Source of the DNA: Pseudopedobacter sp037968815
GTDB lineage: Bacteria > Bacteroidota > Bacteroidia > Sphingobacteriales > Sphingobacteriaceae
Length of the DNA: 64,000 nucleotides
NCBI GenBank assembly: GCA_037968815.1
Contig: JBBKWF010000022.1
Coordinates: 186,001 to 250,000 of the forward strand
Reading direction: 5' to 3'
The notes under the pieces were generated by a model. It made no database searches and had not been told where the DNA came from. It saw nothing but the letters and a program-made list of their open reading frames with translations. This document shows positions 44,446-53,579 of this stretch, piece by piece. How positions within the stretch are numbered: the first letter of the stretch is position 1; every line of letters starts with the position of its first letter. The position numbers were made by a program, and so were the translations under genes.

Positions 44446-45942
44446 TTAGAGTTTTGACCAGTAATTTACTGCGTCGATGGCTTTCTGCCATTCAATAATA
44501 TTTGGTTTTAATTCTTCGTGATTAATCGGCTCAAAACTTGATTCAACTTCCCATTGGGCTCTTATATCATCTATGCTCTCCCATAGTCCAACAGCAAGGC
44601 CAGCCAAATATGCGGTGCCAATAGCAGTAGTTTCCGTGTTTTTTGACTTTATTACGGTTGTATTTAATATATCTGCCTGAAATTGCATCATTAATTTATT
44701 TACAGAAGCTCCTCCATCTACCCGTAATTCTTTAATCTGTTTCCCGCAATCTGCTTCCATAGCTTTAAGTACATCCATAGTCTGGTAAGCGATGCTTTCC
44801 AAAGCCGCTCTTGCGATTTCAGAGTCTGTCGTACCTCTTGATAAGCCAAAGATTGTTCCTCTTGCATATGGGTTCCAATGGGGGGCACCAAGACCTGTAA
44901 AGGCTGGCACTAGATAAACACCTCCATTATCATTAGACTTTTCTGCTAATTTGCTGACTTCTGATGATGATTTGATAATACCTAAGCCGTCCCTCAGCCA
45001 TTGTACAATAGCGCCGGCCATAAATATACTTCCTTCTAATGCGTAATTGGTTTTACCGTTAATCTGCCAAGCAACAGTTGTAACAAGGTTATTTTTCGAT
45101 AAAATGACATCCTTACCAATATTCATTAACATGAAACAACCTGTTCCGTAGGTATTTTTTGCCATTCCGGGTTCAGTACATAATTGCCCAAATAAGGCAG
45201 CTTGCTGGTCACCGGCAATTCCTGCAATCTCAATTTCCGCATCAAATAAGTCAAGTGCTGTTGTTCCATACACTTCACTACAAGATTTTACCTCAGGTAA
45301 TAGTTGTTTTGGAATATTGAAGATTTCTAACAATTCATCATCCCATTTTAAGTCGTGGATGTTGAAAATCATTGTACGGGAAGCATTAGTTACATCTGTA
45401 ACGTGTACTTTTCCATGTGTAAGTTTCCATATTAGCCAAGAGTCAACAGTACCAAAAAGAAGCTCGCCAGCATCTGCTTTTGCTCTTGCCCCCTCTACGT
45501 TGTCAAGTAGCCAACTTATTTTAGTTGCGGAAAAATATGCATCAATTAACAGTCCTGTTTTTGACTGTATAAGTTCAGATTTGTTGTCTTTTTTTAGTTG
45601 ATCACATATCTCTGAGGTACGTCTATCTTGCCAAACAATAGCATTATGAATAGGTTCCCCGGTTTTTTTATTCCAAATGATAGTAGTTTCTCTCTGGTTG
45701 GTTATCCCAATAGCGGCAATGTCTTTAGCATTGATTTTTGATTTTTTCAAGACCTCCTTAGCGATTGAAAGTTGGCTATCCCAAATCTCTAAAGCATCAT
45801 GTTCCACCCAGCTCGTTTTTGGATATATTTGTTTAAACTCCTTTTGACTTAATCCAATTTGTTTTCCTTGTTTATCAAAGATCATTGCTCTTGAGCTGGA
45901 TGTGCCCTGGTCTAAAGACAGAATATATTTTTTATTACTCAT
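44446..45942 (-). CDS. glpK: Glycerol kinase
   Basis: A 498-residue FGGY-family kinase phosphorylating glycerol to sn-glycerol-3-phosphate with ATP. Key segments are LSLDQGTSSSRAMIF (ATP loop), WVEHDALEIW, GITNQRETTIIW with the substrate-contacting Arg-Glu, AIVWQDRRT, GIAGDQQAALFGQ (catalytic Asp) and RVDGGAS(V)NKLMMQFQAD. Length is typical. It is 8 bp downstream of glpD and 50 bp upstream of glpF. Confidence 0.97.
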   Translation of the reverse strand: MSNKKYILSLDQGTSSSRAMIFDKQGKQIGLSQKEFKQIYPKTSWVEHDALEIWDSQLSIAKEVLKKSKINAKDIAAIGITNQRETTIIWNKKTGEPIHNAIVWQDRRTSEICDQLKKDNKSELIQSKTGLLIDAYFSATKISWLLDNVEGARAKADAGELLFGTVDSWLIWKLTHGKVHVTDVTNASRTMIFNIHDLKWDDELLEIFNIPKQLLPEVKSCSEVYGTTALDLFDAEIEIAGIAGDQQAALFGQLCTEPGMAKNTYGTGCFMLMNIGKDVILSKNNLVTTVAWQINGKTNYALEGSIFMAGAIVQWLRDGLGIIKSSSEVSKLAEKSNDNGGVYLVPAFTGLGAPHWNPYARGTIFGLSRGTTDSEIARAALESIAYQTMDVLKAMEADCGKQIKELRVDGGASVNKLMMQFQADILNTTVIKSKNTETTAIGTAYLAGLAVGLWESIDDIRAQWEVESSFEPINHEELKPNIIEWQKAIDAVNYWSKL

Positions 45943-45950
45943 ACTTTTGG

Positions 45951-47558
45951 TTATAACTGGTGCGCTGTTTCTATAGTGTTAACTTTTTGTTTACTTGTTG
46001 GGTTTAGTAAGTATTTAGATGCCAGGTTATTGAAGTGACTCAATTGTTTGTTCATAGACTCTTCATCAAGATTAAGTTCTGTTCTTATCAATTCAGCAAC
46101 CTGTGGAGCCATCTCTAATGCGGCTTTGGCATCTAAAAATAAAACTCTTAATCGGCGAGCCAAAACATCTTCTATAGTTCTTGCCATTTCATGTCTTACT
46201 GCCCAAACTACTTCGCCTTTAAGATAAGGGAATTTTGGGTGTAATGGGGTCTGAAAGGTTGGGTCTTTTTCAAGCATTTCTTTCAATAAAGGAGCATCGC
46301 TGCCATAGTAATCAAAATGGTCTGCATTTTTTACTTTGGTACTTCCGTGTATTGCTAAGTTTCTAGTTACACATTTTCTAGCACCCAAAGTTGTTTGCGC
46401 TAATACTTGATTGATAGTGTCTTCTGCCATTTTACGGTAAGTAGTCCACTTTCCACCTGTAATAGTAATTAAGCCAGTTTTGCTTAAAATTAATTTATGG
46501 CTACGAGATATTTCTTTTGTTTGTCCAGCTTCTTTAGCAGGAGCCGCTAGCGGGCGTAAACCTGCAAAAACACTTAAAACATCTTCTCGAGAAGGCCTTC
46601 TTTCTAAATACTCTCCAGCAGTTTGTAAAATAAAATTCACTTCTTCTTCTAAAGCAACAGGCTCTAAGCTATGGCTATCTAAAGGAGTATCTGTAGTACC
46701 AACTACTAAATGGTTATGCCATGGAACTGCAAACAGCACTCGTCCATCTGAAGTTTCTGGAATCATCAATGCGCTATCAGATGGCATAAAAGATCTGTCA
46801 AGTACTATATGCACTCCTTGACTAGGTTTAACCAATGGTTTAGAATCCGGTTTATCCATGTGAAGGATGTTATCTACAAAAACTCCGGTAGCATTTATTA
46901 CCGCCTTCGCTTTTAACTTATAAGCTATGCCAGTTTCTACGTCTTGAGCTACAACACCGTTAATTAAATCATTAGCTTTTAGAAGGTCGTTTACTTTTAT
47001 ATAGTTTAAAACGGTAGCGCCTTGTTCAATAGCTGTTTGTGCTAAATTTAAGGCTAAACGAGCATCGTCAAACTGCCCATCAAGGTATTTAACACCTCCC
47101 TTTAAGATGCTATTGTTAACGCCAGTTAACGCTGAAGAAGCTTTATCTTTGTTTAAAATGATTGATGAGCCAAAGCTGAACTTGCCAGCTAACCAATCGT
47201 AAAGTTTTAAACCAACAACGTATTTTATTTTTTCAAAAAAACTATAGCAAGGAATAATGAACGCCTGTTTTTTTACCAAGTGAGGTGCATTTTGTAGCAT
47301 TAATCCTCGTTCTCTTAATGCTTCGTATACTAACTGTACATCTCCTGCAGCTAAATAACGAACTCCGCCATGAACTAATTTAGTACTGCGACTTGATGTT
47401 CCTTTAGCAAAATCTGATTGTTCTAATAATAATGTCTTTAAGCCTCGTGATGCTGCGTCTACTGCAGATCCCAGTCCTGTAGCGCCCCCACCAATAATGA
47501 TCACATCCCACTCATTTGTTGACTCAAGCACCTCTAATTGTGCCTTTCTAGTTTTCAT
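45951..47558 (-). CDS. glpD: Glycerol-3-phosphate dehydrogenase, aerobic type
   Basis: A 535-residue FAD-dependent, quinone-linked dehydrogenase converting glycerol-3-phosphate to dihydroxyacetone phosphate at the membrane. The FAD-binding motif is DVIIIGGGATGLGSAVDAA, followed by GTSSRSTKLVHGGVRYL, the signature of GlpD/GlpA proteins, FAVPWHNHLVVGTTDTPL and ITGGKWTTYRKMAED. It is the first gene of the glpDKF transcript. The DeoR-family regulator is divergently transcribed from the other side of a 231-bp intergenic region with two palindromes. Confidence 0.96.
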   Translation of the reverse strand: MKTRKAQLEVLESTNEWDVIIIGGGATGLGSAVDAASRGLKTLLLEQSDFAKGTSSRSTKLVHGGVRYLAAGDVQLVYEALRERGLMLQNAPHLVKKQAFIIPCYSFFEKIKYVVGLKLYDWLAGKFSFGSSIILNKDKASSALTGVNNSILKGGVKYLDGQFDDARLALNLAQTAIEQGATVLNYIKVNDLLKANDLINGVVAQDVETGIAYKLKAKAVINATGVFVDNILHMDKPDSKPLVKPSQGVHIVLDRSFMPSDSALMIPETSDGRVLFAVPWHNHLVVGTTDTPLDSHSLEPVALEEEVNFILQTAGEYLERRPSREDVLSVFAGLRPLAAPAKEAGQTKEISRSHKLILSKTGLITITGGKWTTYRKMAEDTINQVLAQTTLGARKCVTRNLAIHGSTKVKNADHFDYYGSDAPLLKEMLEKDPTFQTPLHPKFPYLKGEVVWAVRHEMARTIEDVLARRLRVLFLDAKAALEMAPQVAELIRTELNLDEESMNKQLSHFNNLASKYLLNPTSKQKVNTIETAHQL

Positions 47559-47669
47559 ATATGTTTATTTTTTATTTTTCTGATTAAAATCGAAATACTA
47601 AGCAATGATTTAAAAATAAATGTATGGATTAAAAGAAATAATAAAGAATAAAAAGAAAGTTATTTTGTT

Positions 47670-47684
47670 GTTATTGATAATAAC
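47670..47684. promoter_or_regulatory. Candidate regulator site in the glpD-deoR intergenic region
   Basis: GTTATT-GAT-AATAAC has 6-bp arms and a 3-base spacer, lying 112 bp from glpD and about 105 bp from the regulator gene. It is A/T-rich, so chance is a real alternative. Confidence 0.4.
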
Positions 47685-47770
47685 CAATATATATGCTTAT
47701 ATATTATACTCCAATCCTGATTATTTTGTAGGAACATTTTTTTATTGTAAATTGGTCACAAAAATAACCT

Positions 47771-47782
47771 TAAGTTAACTTA
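47771..47782. promoter_or_regulatory. Palindrome just before the DeoR-family gene
   Basis: TAAGTTAACTTA is a perfect 12-bp palindrome ending 7 bp before the regulator start codon at 47790. It may be an autoregulatory operator; it differs from the site at 47670. Confidence 0.35.
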
Positions 47783-47789
47783 TATATCA

Positions 47790-48554
47790 ATGATCAATAT
47801 TGCTGAGCGTCACCAGTGGATTTTGAATAAACTTGTGAAAGAAGATTACGTTTCTGTTTTGAATTTATGCAAAGATCTAGACGTTTCGCCTGTAACTATC
47901 CGTAAGGACCTGAAACTTTTAGAGGACAAAAACTTGCTTTTTAAAACACATGGTGGAGCAACTCTACAAAACCCTTATACAATAGACCGTCCGATTAATG
48001 AGAAGGAAAGTATCAAATCTTTAGAAAAGTTGAATATTGCCGAAACTGCAGCAAAGCTGGTTAATGATCATGATACCCTAATTATTGCTTCTGGAACAAC
48101 TGTTTTAGCTCTTGCAAAAGCATTGCAAATTAAATTGAATTTAACAGTAATTACTGCAGCCTTAAATGTTGCCATAGAATTAAATAGGTTGCCAAATGTT
48201 GAAACACTACAGTTGGGAGGTACTATGCGAAAAAGCTCTTCATCAGTAACTGGAGCCTATGCCGAAGATGTTTTGAAAAACTTTTTCTGTAATAAATTGT
48301 TTTTAGGTGTGGATGGGATTGATTTGGAGCATGGCTTAACTACAACTAGTTCTTCAGAAGCTCAATTAAATAAGGAAATGATTAAGGTTTCTCAAAAGAC
48401 AATAGTATTAGCAGACTCTAGTAAATTTGGGAAAAGAGGTTTTGGTAAAATTTGTGCGGTAGATGAAATAGATCATATTATTACCGATAGTGGTATTTTG
48501 CCGAGTACTCTAGAAGCTTTAGAAGGAATGGGTGTTAAAGTTACTGTTGTTTAA
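47790..48554 (+). CDS. DeoR-family regulator of glycerol metabolism
   Basis: A 254-residue DeoR/GlpR-type repressor. The N-terminal winged helix is ERHQWILNKLVKEDYVSVLNL, followed by the recognition helix VSPVTIRKDLKLLE and the linker THGGAT. The C-terminal sensor domain has the sugar-phosphate isomerase-like fold, with LIIASGTTVLALAKAL, LGGTMRKSS, FLGVDGI and VLADSSKFGKRGF. Its divergent position beside glpD suggests it senses glycerol-3-phosphate and controls glpDKF, but other sugar phosphates cannot be excluded. Confidence 0.9.
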   Translation: MINIAERHQWILNKLVKEDYVSVLNLCKDLDVSPVTIRKDLKLLEDKNLLFKTHGGATLQNPYTIDRPINEKESIKSLEKLNIAETAAKLVNDHDTLIIASGTTVLALAKALQIKLNLTVITAALNVAIELNRLPNVETLQLGGTMRKSSSSVTGAYAEDVLKNFFCNKLFLGVDGIDLEHGLTTTSSSEAQLNKEMIKVSQKTIVLADSSKFGKRGFGKICAVDEIDHIITDSGILPSTLEALEGMGVKVTVV

Positions 48555-48573
48555 TCCCATAATTACATAAAAT

Positions 48574-48613
48574 AAAGGTTAAGATTAATGCAATAGTATT
48601 AATCTTAACCTTT
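48574..48613. terminator. Bidirectional terminator between convergent genes
   Basis: A perfect 16-bp stem, AAAGGTTAAGATTAAT and its complement, with an 8-nt loop. T run at 48611-48615 serves the plus strand and A run on the left serves the minus strand. It ends both the regulator gene and the glpQ-glpT-oxidoreductase transcript. Confidence 0.9.
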
Positions 48614-48650
48614 TTCTTTTTAAATTTTTATTTAAAAGTAGGAGAGAGGC

Positions 48651-50039
48651 TTAAACTTTTACATTCATCACCTTGTCTGTTTTACGGCTTTCCTCTGCCA
48701 TAAATCCCATAACATGGCTTTCTATAGACTCGTCAATAGTTGAGGTTAAAATATCTGGATTTTTTTGTGAAACTGCTTGTACAAAGTCTCTTACTAATAA
48801 CCAGTCTCCGCCACCGTGACCACTATTTTTGTAGCCCTCAACATCTTCTGCCTGTGGCAAAAACTTAACTTCTTTTGCTGTTCTAAAGTCATTTACAACC
48901 AATTCTTTCATGTCGCCTACCATATCTCCCATACTACCCATTATGCGGGTTCTTCTGCCATGGTAAGACGTAAATGCTTCCATTGAAAAGGATGCTGTTA
49001 CGTTATCTCCAAACTGAATACTGGTTACGTAATGATCTGGCTGGTCATTGTCCATACGGTAAACACATCTGCCGTAATCAGTTGTTTTTAAACGCTCCAT
49101 AATTACCTCTGGGTGTTTGGTTTTATCAGTAGGTAAATCCATGACACTTAAGCGTTTTCTTCGGTCGTAGTATTCTCTTATGGCCGAGTAAGGACACTCT
49201 CTTTCAACTTTGCAACCGTCTGTGCATCTTGCGGTGCTACCTTCTGGTGCGTTTTCTTTCTTAAACCACTTAAGGTCGCCCATAGCGACAATTTTCTTTG
49301 CTGGTTTGTTAATTACCCATTTTATAATATCTAAATCATGACATGATTTAGTCAAGATAATTGGAGTGGTTTCTTTTGAATTATGCCAATTTCCTCTAAC
49401 ATAAGAATGAGCCATATGAGTATGTTCAATAGGTTCAAAATGTTGTACGCTAATAATCTCTCCAATAGCTCCTTTAGCAACTAATTCTTTCATTTTTACA
49501 AAGTAAGGAGCATATCTTAATACGTGGCAAACAGCTACAATACGTCCCTTTTGCTTGGCTAAGGCCAAAATTTCTCTACACTCTTTTTCTGTTGGAGCAA
49601 TAGGCTTTTCTAATAAGATATCATACCCCATTTCCAAAGCTTTTATGCAAGGTGCATAATGCAAATTATCTGGTGTAGATATAATTACAGCATCTGCAAA
49701 TTTTGGTCTTTTAAAAACATCTTCCCAAGTATCAAATCTGTTTTTATCTTCAATTTTATGAATTTTAGCATACCTGTCATTTCTGAATTTTACAGGTTCA
49801 GCAACGCCAATGATGTCCAGTTCTCCTGGGAATTTTGCCGAAAAACCACCGTAAACCATTCCTCTGTTTCCAGCGCCGATAGTGATAGCGGTAATGGCTT
49901 TAGTTTGAGGCCGATGTAATTGGTTCGGTTTAATGTTGTACAAAAAAGAATTTTCGCCAACTGCTCCAAGTACCTCCGTACTTATAACAGATGCTCCCAA
50001 AGAAATGCTTAATGTTTTTAATAGGTTTCTCCTGTTCAT
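48651..50039 (-). CDS. Gfo/Idh/MocA-family oxidoreductase, exported
   Basis: A 462-residue protein with a twin-arginine-like start (MNRRNLLKTLSIS), so it is probably exported folded with its cofactor. The NAD(P) Rossmann motif is TIGAGNRG, then VIISTPDNLHYAP, ILLEKPIAPTEKEC with the conserved EKP, CHVLRYAPYFVKM and SCHDLDIIKWV, where catalytic Asp/His lie. A cysteine-containing insertion CTDGCKVERECPYS (about residues 275-290) is typical of one Bacteroidota subgroup. It is third in a run with glpQ and glpT. Its substrate is unknown; sugar or glycoside oxidation is most likely. Confidence 0.85.
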   Translation of the reverse strand: MNRRNLLKTLSISLGASVISTEVLGAVGENSFLYNIKPNQLHRPQTKAITAITIGAGNRGMVYGGFSAKFPGELDIIGVAEPVKFRNDRYAKIHKIEDKNRFDTWEDVFKRPKFADAVIISTPDNLHYAPCIKALEMGYDILLEKPIAPTEKECREILALAKQKGRIVAVCHVLRYAPYFVKMKELVAKGAIGEIISVQHFEPIEHTHMAHSYVRGNWHNSKETTPIILTKSCHDLDIIKWVINKPAKKIVAMGDLKWFKKENAPEGSTARCTDGCKVERECPYSAIREYYDRRKRLSVMDLPTDKTKHPEVIMERLKTTDYGRCVYRMDNDQPDHYVTSIQFGDNVTASFSMEAFTSYHGRRTRIMGSMGDMVGDMKELVVNDFRTAKEVKFLPQAEDVEGYKNSGHGGGDWLLVRDFVQAVSQKNPDILTSTIDESIESHVMGFMAEESRKTDKVMNVKV

Positions 50040-50177
50040 TTTAACTTGTTTTTATAGTGATTAACTTTCATTTGTAGATGTATGTGATACTATATTTATC
50101 TTCGTAATATAAGCATTATGAAATAAGTGAACTAGTGAGGTGTTTATATTATTAATAGGTTTAATTATTGAACAGGC

Positions 50178-51512
50178 TTAGCCTTCTGCCATTCTTTTAA
50201 TTTCATCTTTCCAAGTAAAAAGACTGAGTACAATGGCGAGTACACATGCAGAAACCAATACATAGAAACCACCATCCCATCCATATGCATCTACAATATA
50301 GCCAATAGCGATATTTGCAAAAACAGCTCCACCCAAGTAACCAAATAAACCTGTAAAACCGGCGGCAGTACCTGCTGCTTTTTTTGGAACCATGTCTAAA
50401 GCTTGTACACCAATTAACATTACCGGTCCGTAAATCAAGAAACCAATAACAATTAATGAAATGGTATCAATCATTGGGTAACCGGGTGGGTTTTTCCAAT
50501 ATACCAAAACGGCAACAAGTACCAAAGTCATAAAGACAATAGTGGCAGGTACTCTGCGCCCGTTAAAAACCTTATCACTAATCCATCCACACAAAAGTGT
50601 TCCCGGAATGCCTGCATATTCGTAAGCAAAATACGCCCAGCCAGATTCGCTAATCGAAAACCCTTTTTCTTCTTTTAAGTAAGTAGGTGCCCAGTCTAAA
50701 ACGCCGTACCTTACTAAGTATACAAATACGTTAGCCAAAGCAATAAACCAAAGTGCTTTATTAAATAGCACATAATCCATAAAAATTTGCTTTGCGCTTA
50801 ATTCCTGTTCTTTTTCTTGTGTAAGAGCCCCGTCTTTTTTATAAACTTCGATAGGAGGGAGGCCACATGATTGAGGAGTATCTCTGATTAAAAAATAGGA
50901 GGCAATTGCAATAACTAAGGCAATAATGCCCGGAAAGTAAAAGCTGCTTTGCCATGCTCCAAATATGGTTAAACCTAAAATTGCCAAAGGCCCAATTAAT
51001 CCACCACCCACGTTATGTGCAACGTTCCAAATGGACATTTTTACTCCACGCTCTCTTTTAGAAAACCAGTGTACAACCACTCTACCGCAAGGTGGCCAGC
51101 CCATTCCTTGAAACCATCCGTTTAAAAACAGAATTACAAACATGATGGTAATAGAGCTGGTCGCAAACGGAAATACTCCCATAGCTATCATACATAAAGC
51201 GGAGAGCATCAAGCCTAATGGTAAAAACTTTCGGGCATCACTTCTGTCAGACACGTTGCCCATCAAAAACTTACTAAGGCCATAAGCAATAGAAACACCA
51301 GACAAGGCTAAACCCAGTTGTCCCTTAGAAAAGCCTTCCTCTACCAAGTGAGGCATTGCAAGTGAAAAGTTTTTACGTACTAAGTAATAACCAGCGTAAC
51401 CTATGAAAATCCCCAAAAAGACTTTCCATCTCATTTCTTTGTAAGTGGGGTCTATTTTACTTTCTTCTACTAAAGGTTGATGCGCAGGTGGGTCAAGAAA
51501 TGGTAATCTCAT
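50178..51512 (-). CDS. glpT: Glycerol-3-phosphate transporter
   Basis: A 444-residue MFS antiporter (organophosphate:phosphate family) with about 12 membrane helices. The substrate-site arginine on helix 1 lies in YYLVRKNFSLAMP. Other family segments are GLSKFLMGNVSDRSDARKFL, LNGWFQGMGWPPCGRVVVHW and WNVAHNVGGGLIGP. It imports glycerol-3-phosphate in exchange for phosphate. It starts 37 bp after the glycerophosphodiesterase gene, which would make its substrate in the periplasm, and feeds glpD. Confidence 0.94.
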   Translation of the reverse strand: MRLPFLDPPAHQPLVEESKIDPTYKEMRWKVFLGIFIGYAGYYLVRKNFSLAMPHLVEEGFSKGQLGLALSGVSIAYGLSKFLMGNVSDRSDARKFLPLGLMLSALCMIAMGVFPFATSSITIMFVILFLNGWFQGMGWPPCGRVVVHWFSKRERGVKMSIWNVAHNVGGGLIGPLAILGLTIFGAWQSSFYFPGIIALVIAIASYFLIRDTPQSCGLPPIEVYKKDGALTQEKEQELSAKQIFMDYVLFNKALWFIALANVFVYLVRYGVLDWAPTYLKEEKGFSISESGWAYFAYEYAGIPGTLLCGWISDKVFNGRRVPATIVFMTLVLVAVLVYWKNPPGYPMIDTISLIVIGFLIYGPVMLIGVQALDMVPKKAAGTAAGFTGLFGYLGGAVFANIAIGYIVDAYGWDGGFYVLVSACVLAIVLSLFTWKDEIKRMAEG

Positions 51513-51549
51513 TTAGATATTTGGCTTAAAAAATATTGGTTAAAAAAAC

Positions 51550-52404
51550 TTAAAAAAGGTTTGGGTAATCGCTAATAATTCCATCAACACCCATTTTCTT
51601 CAAGTTTTCAATTTCTTCTTTGGTATTTACTGTCCAAGGCAAAACTTTTATACCTAGTTTTTTACATTCAGCAATCAACTGTGGGGTAACTAATTTGTAA
51701 GCGGGGCTGTAAATGTCGGGAGTAAAAGTTAGGTTCTTTAAGTTTGCGGCTAACTCACCCTTAGAAACTAAATAAGCAGTGAGTACTTTTTTGTGTTTTT
51801 TATGAATGATCTCTAAAGAACGTGTATCAAAAGATTGAATGGTTACTCGGCTCTCAATACCTTTCTTTTTAATTACAGCCATTAATTTTTTTACAAACTC
51901 TTTAGGTGCAGGATGAAATATATCATCATTACCATCTTTCATTTTTGTTTCGATATTATAATGAGGCTGTGGATAGTTTTTTTCTTTTGCATAGGCTTCT
52001 GCGGTGTCAATTAGGTCTGAGAGTAAAGGTATGTGAACCTTCATCTTTTTTTGTTTTGGAAAAGCTTTATGATACTTAGAACCTACATCGTATTGTTTGA
52101 TGTCTTCATAGTTCATGTTGTAAATATTCAAATCCTTTCCTTTTTGTACTTCTTTGCCATTAGGATCTAAAACAAAAGTACTGTTCATCCATTGGTCATG
52201 AGATACCAATACTTTTTTGTCTTTGCTAAAAGTAATATCCATTTCTAATGTTGTCCCGTAGTCTAAGGCCAGCTTCATCGCAGGAATAGTGTTTTCCGGC
52301 ATTAGACCTCTTCCGCCTCTATGAGATTGTTTATCAAAGTTTTCTTGTGCATTTGCGATTTGGAAATTCATCGCTAGAAGTATCAATACGCTAAGTTTTT
52401 TCAT
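51550..52404 (-). CDS. glpQ: Periplasmic glycerophosphodiester phosphodiesterase
   Basis: A 284-residue secreted enzyme (signal peptide ending NA-QEN) of the GDPD family, hydrolysing glycerophosphodiesters to glycerol-3-phosphate and an alcohol. The catalytic and metal motifs are SHRGGRGLMPENT (His, Arg, Glu), LEMDITFSKDKKVLVSHDQ (Glu-x-Asp and His) and YNIETKMKD, then the C-terminal VLPWTVNTKEEI and GVDGIISDYP. It is first in the transcript with glpT. A second, different GDPD gene is divergent 189 bp away. Confidence 0.93.
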   Translation of the reverse strand: MKKLSVLILLAMNFQIANAQENFDKQSHRGGRGLMPENTIPAMKLALDYGTTLEMDITFSKDKKVLVSHDQWMNSTFVLDPNGKEVQKGKDLNIYNMNYEDIKQYDVGSKYHKAFPKQKKMKVHIPLLSDLIDTAEAYAKEKNYPQPHYNIETKMKDGNDDIFHPAPKEFVKKLMAVIKKKGIESRVTIQSFDTRSLEIIHKKHKKVLTAYLVSKGELAANLKNLTFTPDIYSPAYKLVTPQLIAECKKLGIKVLPWTVNTKEEIENLKKMGVDGIISDYPNLF

Positions 52405-52593
52405 TTATGAACAATTGGTATGTACAATACTACATAAATAGAAATAAAAAAGCAAGCTATGAAAATATAATAGTTACAATACGAAATAAAAAGAAGTTTC
52501 TATTTTAAGTGTATATTTACTGTTGCATTAAGATTTAAACCAACAATAAGAATACTTAGAAATTAAATCACAGATTGATTAAGTTAATTTTTT

Positions 52594-53508
52594 ATGAAAA
52601 AAGCATCTAAAACCTCATTTTTTTTAATGTTGTTGCTTCTACTCGCAACTACAACACCTAATTTATTTGCACAGGAAACCCATGTAAATGAAATTATTGC
52701 TGAGTTAAAGAATCCAAAATCAACGAAAGTATTGGTTGTTGCCCACCGAGGGGATTGGCGTAATTTTCCAGAGAATTCAATTGAAGGAATAAAAAGCGCT
52801 ATTGAAATGGGTGTGGATATGATAGAAATTGATATTCACAAAACAAAGGATGGTAAATTGGTTTTAATGCATGACAAAACGTTGGACAGAACTACAAACG
52901 GAAAAGGAAACGTAGCAGATTGGACTCTAGACTCGTTAAAAATGCTTTATTTAAAAAGTGGTATTGGTGTTAAAACACGTTATAAAATCCCAACTTTAGA
53001 GGAAGCTATGTTAGCGACTAAAGGTAAAGTTTTGGTGAATTTAGATAAGTGCTATGCTTATTTTCCGGAAGCTTATGAGGTTTTGAAAAGTACAAATACC
53101 ATAAATCAAGCGGTAATGAAATCAAGTAAACCTTATGCTACTGTGCAAAAAGAATTTGGACAGTACTTAAAAGAAGTGATTTTTATGCCGGTTGTTCATC
53201 TTGATAAACCGGGTGCTGAGAAAATTATTGAAGATTACCAAACTCATTATAAACCCGTTGCTTTTGAGCTTGTGTTCAAAAAGTCAAAATCAGCAAATGA
53301 TGAGTTGCTAAAAAAGATAGTAACTAACGGTTCTAAAGTTTGGGTTAACAGTCTTTGGGCTAGCTTAAATGGCGGACATGATGATGATTTAGCTGTTACT
53401 GATATTGATGACGCATATGGATGGATATTAAATAAAAAAGCGACGTTAATACAAACAGACAGACCTTTGTTGCTTTTAAAATATCTTAAAGAACAGAACA
53501 GACGTTAA
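52594..53508 (+). CDS. Second glycerophosphodiesterase-family protein
   Basis: A 304-residue secreted protein (signal peptide ending LFA-QET) of the GDPD family. It has VVAHRGDWRNFPENS, MIEIDIHKTKDGKLVLMHD and KTLDRTTNGKG, the full metal and catalytic set, but the middle (NLDKCYAYFPEAYEV) and C-terminus differ from the neighbouring GlpQ. It belongs to a group often annotated as glycerophosphodiester phosphodiesterase in Bacteroidota with unproven substrate. It is transcribed away from glpQ and converges on the cbb3 accessory genes. Confidence 0.88.
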   Translation: MKKASKTSFFLMLLLLLATTTPNLFAQETHVNEIIAELKNPKSTKVLVVAHRGDWRNFPENSIEGIKSAIEMGVDMIEIDIHKTKDGKLVLMHDKTLDRTTNGKGNVADWTLDSLKMLYLKSGIGVKTRYKIPTLEEAMLATKGKVLVNLDKCYAYFPEAYEVLKSTNTINQAVMKSSKPYATVQKEFGQYLKEVIFMPVVHLDKPGAEKIIEDYQTHYKPVAFELVFKKSKSANDELLKKIVTNGSKVWVNSLWASLNGGHDDDLAVTDIDDAYGWILNKKATLIQTDRPLLLLKYLKEQNRR

Positions 53509-53579
53509 TTTTTCTAATCAACTCATTTAAAGTGAATTAAATAGGGTTTAAAGAAAATGTTTTAATAAGCTTGATTTAG

